NCBI GenBank assembly: GCA_009922405.1
Contig: RFVZ01000079.1
Span: forward strand, 1 to 10,312
Origin: Betaproteobacteria bacterium
Lineage (GTDB): Bacteria; Pseudomonadota; Gammaproteobacteria; Burkholderiales; Burkholderiaceae_E
Length of the DNA: 10,312 nt
Reading direction: 5' to 3'
A program made the translations under genes and the position numbers. The notes under the pieces were generated by a model. It ran no database searches. It saw only the letters and a list, made by a program, of their open reading frames with translations, and was not told the origin of the DNA. Below are positions 5,561-10,312 of this stretch, one piece after another; the first letter of the stretch is position 1, and the number at the start of each line of letters is the position of its first letter.

Positions 5561-7018
5561 ATGGGCAGAAGCGATGACAAACAAAGTGGCCGTAGTCGTG
5601 GGGATCATGCCGGCTATTATCGAACGCTGGGCTTGGAACCCGGTGCCAGCGCGGCGCAGATCAAGGCGGCCTATCGCTCGCTCGCCATGGAGTTGCACCC
5701 CGACCGCAATCCTGGACGCGACACCAAGGCCCGGTTTCAGGCGCTCGGTCACGCTTACGCTATCTTGTCAGCCGAGAGAAAGCGCGAGCAATATGACGCC
5801 GATTCGGTTGTCCGGGAGGCTCAGGGTGCGGCGTCCGAGTCAATGTCTGGAGCGCCACCGCTTTATGCCCCGATTTATTGTTCGCGATGCCAGGCGGTGA
5901 GCGCGCAACCCCGCTACAGAGTGTTTTACACGGTCTACGGTTGGTTATGGGGTGCCGATCGTAAGGCGAGCCAGGGTGTGTTTTGCGGCCGTTGCGAATT
6001 TCGCGTAGGGGTCCGCGCCACCGCGACCAGTTTGATTACTGGATGGTGGAGCCTGACCGGTCCATCGCGCACCTGTCAGGCGGTCTACGCCAACTTCCGA
6101 GGGGGCGATTTCGAGTACCAAAATGCCCGTCTGATGGGTTGCCAGTCGATGTACTTTGCCCACACTGGCAAGATCGAGCTGGCGCTGGCCGTGGCCGCAC
6201 AGGCGATGGACCTGGTTCGGTCTGCCCCCGCCAATTCTCCGGATAATCCCGTCGGGAATTACCCCGGTAATTCCGCCGGTGATTCCGCCGGTGATTCCGC
6301 CGACAATTTGTCCGGACTCGCCCAAAGTCTCAGGGATTTGATGGATGCCTATGCGGGTCGTTCAAAACGAACGTTCCTCAAAACATACCGAAGTTGGAGC
6401 AATCGGCGAATTGCCGCGCAAGGTCTCATCGCGGTTTGCTTTGCACTCCTCGTCGCGTCTGGAATTGGTCTGATGTTTTCGACCTCCGGGGCTGCTGATT
6501 TAAATGCGCATCAGACCCAAGACCCCACTCACTCTCCGCCCCGAGCACTCACGTTTAAGGCCCCTGGTTTCATTCTGCCGCCGAGTGGGGTTTTTCGCCC
6601 TGTCTATCCGAACCCCTCTGGCGCCAACAGTTCTTTTGCGATTGAACAGTCAGCCAACCAAGCCTCGTTGAACATTGCCCTAAAGCTTGTTAACCCTGTC
6701 GGATCTCACAAATGGTTAAAATTGTTACGAGCGAGCGACGAATCGGAGATATTGAGTCTGTTCATTCGCTCGGGTGATACGGTCGAAGTAGCTGTGCCGC
6801 CCGGTGCATATCGAGCGAAGGTGGCGTCAGGCCAGACTTGGCAGGGTGAGGAAGCGCGTTTCGGTCCAAAAACGCAGTACGCGACATCGAGCGCGCCGCT
6901 ACAGTTGGGTATCGATCGTGAGCGATCAAAGTCAATCGTTGTTGACCTTGCGCCGGCGAATGTTTCGGTCAAACCTGGTGATCGTCTTTTTAATGAACTG
7001 GATCCTGCGAGCTTTTGA
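5561..7018 (+). CDS. Membrane-anchored J-domain protein with zinc-ribbon-like cysteines
   Basis: The 485-aa protein starts with a J domain (about 17-80) with the HPD motif at 46-48, the part that stimulates DnaK ATPase. Next come two cysteine pairs, C107-x2-C110 and C142-x2-C145, spaced like a zinc ribbon and enclosing an aromatic segment (RVFYTVYGWLWG). Residues 225-252 are seven tetrapeptide units of the N/D-S-A-G type. A single hydrophobic helix at about 284-306, preceded by RR, should anchor the protein with the J domain in the cytoplasm. The C-terminal ~180 residues would then be periplasmic. They include a beta-rich stretch (SGDTVEVAVPPGAYRAKVASG... then W and FG) resembling a domain I have seen in other uncharacterised J proteins. 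It lacks the G/F region and DnaJ substrate domains, so it is a specialised co-chaperone rather than DnaJ. The next gene begins directly after its stop, suggesting an operon with the TonB receptor. Confidence 0.8.
   Translation: MGRSDDKQSGRSRGDHAGYYRTLGLEPGASAAQIKAAYRSLAMELHPDRNPGRDTKARFQALGHAYAILSAERKREQYDADSVVREAQGAASESMSGAPPLYAPIYCSRCQAVSAQPRYRVFYTVYGWLWGADRKASQGVFCGRCEFRVGVRATATSLITGWWSLTGPSRTCQAVYANFRGGDFEYQNARLMGCQSMYFAHTGKIELALAVAAQAMDLVRSAPANSPDNPVGNYPGNSAGDSAGDSADNLSGLAQSLRDLMDAYAGRSKRTFLKTYRSWSNRRIAAQGLIAVCFALLVASGIGLMFSTSGAADLNAHQTQDPTHSPPRALTFKAPGFILPPSGVFRPVYPNPSGANSSFAIEQSANQASLNIALKLVNPVGSHKWLKLLRASDESEILSLFIRSGDTVEVAVPPGAYRAKVASGQTWQGEEARFGPKTQYATSSAPLQLGIDRERSKSIVVDLAPANVSVKPGDRLFNELDPASF
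6233..6316 (+). repeat. Seven 12-bp tandem units inside the J-protein gene
   Basis: Seven consecutive in-frame 12-bp units, with GATTCCGCCGGT as the clearest form, encode NSPD, NPVG, NYPG, NSAG, DSAG, DSAD and NLSG. The three central units (6269-6304) are nearly identical and the outer ones are worn. The 12-bp period keeps frame, so copy-number change would only lengthen or shorten the linker before the membrane helix. Confidence 0.8.
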
Positions 7019-7393
7019 GTGTGGTGTGAGTTGTTCCGAAATGTGAGCGCTCGACGTCAGTTTTTACTCGTCAGCGTGCTGGTGGCCGTCCTGGGCGTCC
7101 AGTGGTTTGCGGCCGCGCATCGTGGCGCACATGGAGCCGGGAGATTCCTTGGCCTGAGCCAGTCATCTGCAACAAAGGTCCTCACGGGCGTCTTTGATGA
7201 ACACCCCGCTGGGGGAGTTGAATGCCTTCGGCTCGATAGTGTTCTGGGGGCCCAGGCCCTCTGTGGCGGCGTTCCCGAGATGGTATTGCACGAGGCCCGC
7301 CACCATCTCGAGCCGGCCCCTCTGCTGACAAGTCATGTTGTCTCAAGACGAATTTTGCCGCCCGCAAGGGCGCCGCCCCTCCCTCTGATCTGA
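7019..7393 (+). CDS. Small secreted/anchored His-Cys protein, DUF2946-like
   Basis: The frame encodes up to 124 aa from GTG 7019, directly after the J-protein stop. GTG 7043 (giving an N-terminus of MSARRQFLL) is an equally good start, and neither has a clear Shine-Dalgarno. A hydrophobic segment at about 15-33 (FLLVSVLVAVLGVQWFAAA) looks like a signal peptide or membrane anchor. It is followed by His34 and His38, then DEHPAGGVEC (60-69) and a second cysteine at 82. It ends in a basic, proline-rich tail (SRRILPPARAPP). This layout is what I recall for the DUF2946-type small proteins that often lie just upstream of TonB-dependent zinc or copper receptors, and it sits 89 nt before such a receptor here. 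A role in handling metal in the periplasm is possible, but no family member's function is known to me. The family call is tentative. Confidence 0.6.
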   Translation: MWCELFRNVSARRQFLLVSVLVAVLGVQWFAAAHRGAHGAGRFLGLSQSSATKVLTGVFDEHPAGGVECLRLDSVLGAQALCGGVPEMVLHEARHHLEPAPLLTSHVVSRRILPPARAPPLPLI

Positions 7394-7398
7394 CCTCA

Positions 7399-7463
7399 TC
7401 AGGCCTTGCCTGGCCTGACTTGGTGTCCCTAAGGGGCCACATGCCTGTCGCCTGCCGTGCGAC
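7399..7463 (+). promoter_or_regulatory. Hairpins in the leader of the TonB receptor gene
   Basis: The 89-nt gap before the receptor contains a perfect 7-bp hairpin (TCAGGCC at 7399-7405, GGCCTGA at 7412-7418, 6-nt loop). A second hairpin is 5 bp (GTCGC 7447-7451, GCGAC 7459-7463). Neither is followed by a T run, so an intrinsic terminator is unlikely. They could be a processing or pausing site between the genes. Confidence 0.3.
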
Positions 7464-7469
7464 TTGATC

Positions 7470-7475
7470 AGAGGA
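7470..7475 (+). promoter_or_regulatory. Strong ribosome binding site of the TonB receptor
   Basis: AGAGGA lies seven bases before the ATG at 7483. It is the clearest Shine-Dalgarno in the window and fixes the receptor start. Confidence 0.7.
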
Positions 7476-7482
7476 ACTTGTC

Positions 7483-9546
7483 ATGAGAGCTGTCATTTCA
7501 GCCTCGCGGTTTGCCCCGAGCAACCTCGCGTCTTCGCTGTGTTGGGCGTTGTGTTTGATTCTGAATCCGCGGGCAGATGCCACCGAAACGTTATCGTCGG
7601 CAGTCCCAAAGCGACCTGCCGAACTCGAATCGGTGATCGTCACTGCGCATCCGATGCCTGGTACGGAAGACGAGTTGGCGGCCCCAGCACAGGTGCTTAC
7701 GGGTTCGCGGCTTGACGCCCGGCGCGCGGTCAGCATCGGCGAGATGTTGTCCGGCCTTCCCGGTGTTTCAGCCAGCGCGTTTGGTCCGAATGCCAGTCGA
7801 CCCATCGTTCGTGGACTGGACGGTGACCGGCTTAAGGTCTTGAGCAATGGGGTACCGGTGCTCGACGCATCAGCGGCTTCGCCCGACCATGCAGTTGCGG
7901 CCGAGTCGTTACTCATCGACCGCGTCGAGGTCTTGCGGGGACCCGCGGCATTGCGATTTGGCGGAGGGGCAATCGGCGGAGTCGTGAACCTGATCGACGG
8001 TCGGATTCCTGAAGCGCCGATTGAGACTTTATCAAGTCGGGCCGATCTTCGGAAAGGGGGTTCAGCCAATGAATCGGCCGGGACATTTCGACTTGACGGG
8101 GGCGATGGTCGCTATGCATGGCATGCGGATGCGCTAGCGCGCAGGTCATCCGATTTGAGCATTACGGGTTTTTCGAGAACAGCGGCGCTGAGATCCGCCC
8201 AGCCAGATTTGGACCGAGACCTTTTCGGGCGTCTCCCCAACAGCGCAGCCACTGCACAAGGCGTAACGTTCGGCATCGCGCGAACGGAAGCCGATGCTCA
8301 TCTTGGACTTGCACTATCTCAGAATGCACAACGGTATGGGACGACCCTCTTTGAGGGGCGCGCGCCCGTCGCAATTGACCTGGTCCAGACTCGCCTGGAC
8401 TTGTCGGCCCGTCAGTCTGGAGTTGCAGGGGGAACGCTCTCAATCGCGGGAGCTTTGAGTCAGTATCGACATGTGGAGCTTACTGGGGATATCGTTGGAA
8501 CCGAATTCCGTAATCAAGGCGGCGATGGTCGAATTGAGTGGAATCGCCAAATGGGTGCAACCCGCTGGGTGATCGGCGGGCAATGGGGAACTCAAACCCT
8601 TCGGGTGACGGGCGAAGAGGCTTTCCTGCCATTGAATCGCGGTGAACAGTCGGCGCTTTACGTGCTGGTCGATCGCTCGCTCGCCAAGTCACTTCGGGTC
8701 GAAGCGGGGGGTCGGATTGAACAGGTTGGCATTCAGGGCGAAGCCGGACCAATCCGGGCGGCCGCCATTGATCGTCAATTTGCACTTCGCAATTTTTCGA
8801 CTGGCGCGGTCTGGGCAGTCTCACCGACGACAACGCTGACTGCCCACCTCAGTCACACCGAGCGTGCACCCAACGCGCAGGAACTGCTTGCGAATGGTGT
8901 TCATACGGCCACTGCGACTTACGAAGTGGGCGACCCGGGTTTGAAGCCCGAGCAATCAAATGGCTGGAACCTTGGCCTCCGTGAATCGGTTGGACCGTTG
9001 CGGCTGCGTGTCGACGTCTTCGAACAGCGCTTCAATCGATTCATCAGCTTGCGGGGCTCGGGAGAGACGTTTCAACGCGCCGATGGTGAACCCATCGCGG
9101 TAGCCACTTTCGAATCTGGCTCAGCGCAATCGCGTGGCGCCGAAGTGGATGTCACCTGGAAAGTTTGGGAACTCGGTGCCAAACGTCTAAGTCTCGAGTT
9201 TGGCCATGACCAAGTCCGGGTGACCGATCCAACCGGCTCCCCTTTACCCCGAATTCCGGCCCAGCGTTGGCGATCGGCTACAGCCTGGAGAGACAGCAAC
9301 CTGGCCGCACGACTCGAGGCATTGAACGCGCGACGCGTGAGTCGGGTTGCTCTTGATGAAACGCCAACTTCAGGATCGACTCGAATCGACGCCTGGATCG
9401 GTTGGGACCTCTCGCCGCGCTGGCAGGTTCAATTGACCGGACGCAACCTAACCAATGCCGTGATCCGAGATCACACCAGCTTTTTGAAAGATAGCTCGAT
9501 TGCTGGTGGACGGTCAGTTCTCTTGTCGTTGCGGTTTCAGCAATGA
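7483..9546 (+). CDS. znuD: TonB-dependent outer-membrane receptor, ZnuD-like
   Basis: The 687-aa protein begins with a signal peptide (hydrophobic 15-28, cleavage probably near 31-35). A TonB-box-like ESVIVTA follows at 49-55, then a plug with RPIVRGLDGDR, SPDHAV (133-138) and RVEVLRGPAALRFGGGAIGG (from 147). The rest is a 22-strand-type barrel ending in LSLRFQQ. The barrel segment SHTERAPNAQELLANGVHTAT (His474), then YEVGDPGLKPE, is characteristic of ZnuD, which takes up zinc across the outer membrane using TonB-ExbBD energy. Asp135-His136 in the plug and His474 look like counterparts of zinc ligands reported for Neisseria ZnuD (from memory). However, where ZnuD relatives usually carry a His-rich loop, this protein reads YGTTLFEGRAPVAIDL (285-300) with no histidine. 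Substrate could therefore be zinc at high supply or another metal or ligand. No Zur-type palindrome was seen upstream. The last 33 bp overlap the convergent transporter gene. Confidence 0.85.
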   Translation: MRAVISASRFAPSNLASSLCWALCLILNPRADATETLSSAVPKRPAELESVIVTAHPMPGTEDELAAPAQVLTGSRLDARRAVSIGEMLSGLPGVSASAFGPNASRPIVRGLDGDRLKVLSNGVPVLDASAASPDHAVAAESLLIDRVEVLRGPAALRFGGGAIGGVVNLIDGRIPEAPIETLSSRADLRKGGSANESAGTFRLDGGDGRYAWHADALARRSSDLSITGFSRTAALRSAQPDLDRDLFGRLPNSAATAQGVTFGIARTEADAHLGLALSQNAQRYGTTLFEGRAPVAIDLVQTRLDLSARQSGVAGGTLSIAGALSQYRHVELTGDIVGTEFRNQGGDGRIEWNRQMGATRWVIGGQWGTQTLRVTGEEAFLPLNRGEQSALYVLVDRSLAKSLRVEAGGRIEQVGIQGEAGPIRAAAIDRQFALRNFSTGAVWAVSPTTTLTAHLSHTERAPNAQELLANGVHTATATYEVGDPGLKPEQSNGWNLGLRESVGPLRLRVDVFEQRFNRFISLRGSGETFQRADGEPIAVATFESGSAQSRGAEVDVTWKVWELGAKRLSLEFGHDQVRVTDPTGSPLPRIPAQRWRSATAWRDSNLAARLEALNARRVSRVALDETPTSGSTRIDAWIGWDLSPRWQVQLTGRNLTNAVIRDHTSFLKDSSIAGGRSVLLSLRFQQ

Positions 9547-10312
9547 TGCTGCGCGGTTCGGATAGATGTTGATCAGATTGCCAATCAGCATCAGACCCGC
9601 CCCAACCACGAGCATGGGTTTGAAGGGCTCTTGGTAACCGATCACCCCGACGGCAGTGATCAGCGGCAGGCGCAGAAAATCCAGCGTCACCACCACGCTG
9701 GCATCGGCCTTTGCCATGGCGCTCGAGATACAAAAGTGGCCTGTCAATGAGGTCACACCCACCAACAGCAACCAGGCACATTGCATTGAATTAGGAACTA
9801 CAAACGACTTTAGACCGAGCGCTAAACCGATGGGCGCCTGAATCACGCACATAAAAAACAAAACAGTGAGTGGATGCTCGGTGCGACTCAGCGCCTTCGA
9901 ACAAACAAAGGTCAGGGAAAAGAAAATCGCGGCGACGATCATGATTAACGAGGCCGGATCGATGATGTCTCGACCCGGATCAAGGATCAGGTAGACCCCC
10001 CCGAAACCCAGGACAATGGCCGCAGCCTTCTTCAGCGTTGGTGATTCTTTGAGAAAAATGGACGCAATAATCAGAGTCCAAAGAGGGGTCGTAAATTCGA
10101 GCGCAAAGACCTGCGCCAGCGGCAATAAACCAATGCTCACGAACCAACCATACTGGCCAACGAAATGGCACAGCCCCCGGCCCACATGAAGACCGATCCT
10201 CTTTGTCCTGAAAAGCGACAAGTCGCCCTTTCGGAAAATCAGACTGCTGACAATGATTATTCCGATGACGCTGCGCACGAATAGCGTCTGCGCCGTGCTG
10301 ATATCAGCGGAC
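9514..10312 (-). CDS. EamA/DMT-superfamily inner-membrane transporter (5' end cut by window)
   Basis: The frame is open from the right edge to TGA 9516-9514, giving about 266 residues. A GTG at 10278 exists, but reading continues upstream through AQTLFVRSVIG, the usual second-helix region of EamA proteins. The true start and first helix therefore lie outside the window. The visible part has about nine hydrophobic helices in two EamA repeats. One is GLLPLAQVFALEFTTPLWTLIIASIFLKE, with the typical helix 3-4 'P...ll...l..E'. The second-repeat counterpart is ADASVVVTLDFLRLPLITAVGVIGYQEPF. These proteins export or exchange metabolites such as amino acids or nucleotides; substrate is unknown. The C-terminal tail is short and basic (NRAASLLKPQRQEN). 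It overlaps the 3' end of the TonB receptor gene by 33 bp, and nothing indicates a functional link. Confidence 0.85.
   Translation of the reverse strand, partial: SADISTAQTLFVRSVIGIIIVSSLIFRKGDLSLFRTKRIGLHVGRGLCHFVGQYGWFVSIGLLPLAQVFALEFTTPLWTLIIASIFLKESPTLKKAAAIVLGFGGVYLILDPGRDIIDPASLIMIVAAIFFSLTFVCSKALSRTEHPLTVLFFMCVIQAPIGLALGLKSFVVPNSMQCAWLLLVGVTSLTGHFCISSAMAKADASVVVTLDFLRLPLITAVGVIGYQEPFKPMLVVGAGLMLIGNLINIYPNRAASLLKPQRQEN

Noticed and set aside
7399..7418. Intrinsic terminator between the small protein and the receptor
   Set aside because: The stem is good but there is no following T run.
7300..7482. Cobalamin riboswitch before the TonB receptor (GGCCACATGCC and GCCTGCC looked suggestive)
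   Set aside because: The B12 box and the conserved 5' core are not present, and the available space overlaps the upstream coding region. The receptor also looks ZnuD-like rather than BtuB-like.
7182..8069. A 295-aa open frame on the minus strand opposite the small protein and the receptor start
   Set aside because: It is antisense to two well-supported genes and its translation is low-complexity (Arg/Ser/Pro rich) without any family motif.

Overview
The window looks like chromosomal DNA from a Gram-negative proteobacterium, probably beta- or gammaproteobacterial. The evidence is a TonB-dependent outer-membrane receptor of the ZnuD type, a UvrC-like Cho nuclease, moderately high GC by eye, and tightly packed genes. 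I cannot name the genus. Nothing indicates a phage, insertion sequence, CRISPR array, tRNA or rRNA. No stretch longer than 300 bp lacks a gene; the largest gap is 3359-3605.

Left part (1-4670): this half is rich in predicted protein- or amino-acid-modifying enzymes. A class I SAM methyltransferase with a 'methyltransferase regulatory domain' runs off the left edge on the minus strand. It is preceded on the same strand by an unrecognised 67-aa protein, and divergently by a 139-aa SET-domain protein. Tail to tail with the SET gene lies a minus-strand pair whose genes overlap by 4 nt: an eight-cysteine YkgJ-type protein followed by a GNAT-fold transferase. A second GNAT/FemAB-like transferase is divergent from this pair across a ~250-bp intergenic region.

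Middle (4638-7018): a Cho-type GIY-YIG nuclease (minus strand, TTG start) overlaps the end of the FemAB-like gene by 33 bp. Divergent from it is a 485-aa membrane-anchored J-domain protein with a four-cysteine zinc-ribbon-like site, a run of tetrapeptide repeats, one transmembrane helix and a C-terminal domain predicted to be periplasmic.

Right part (7019-10312): downstream of the J-protein, on the same strand, are a small secreted or anchored His/Cys protein resembling the DUF2946-type proteins often found before metal receptors, and a ZnuD-like TonB-dependent receptor. The receptor keeps the plug Asp-His pair and the 'NGVHTAT' motif, but lacks the His-rich loop I would expect. A minus-strand EamA/DMT transporter, cut at the right edge, overlaps the receptor's 3' end by 33 bp.

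The most interesting points are the grouping of three unrelated families that each have protein-lysine-methylation members beside two GNAT transferases, the divergent YkgJ/GNAT/FemAB-like trio, and the possible J-protein/metal-receptor operon. All functional links are inference from gene order and motifs.
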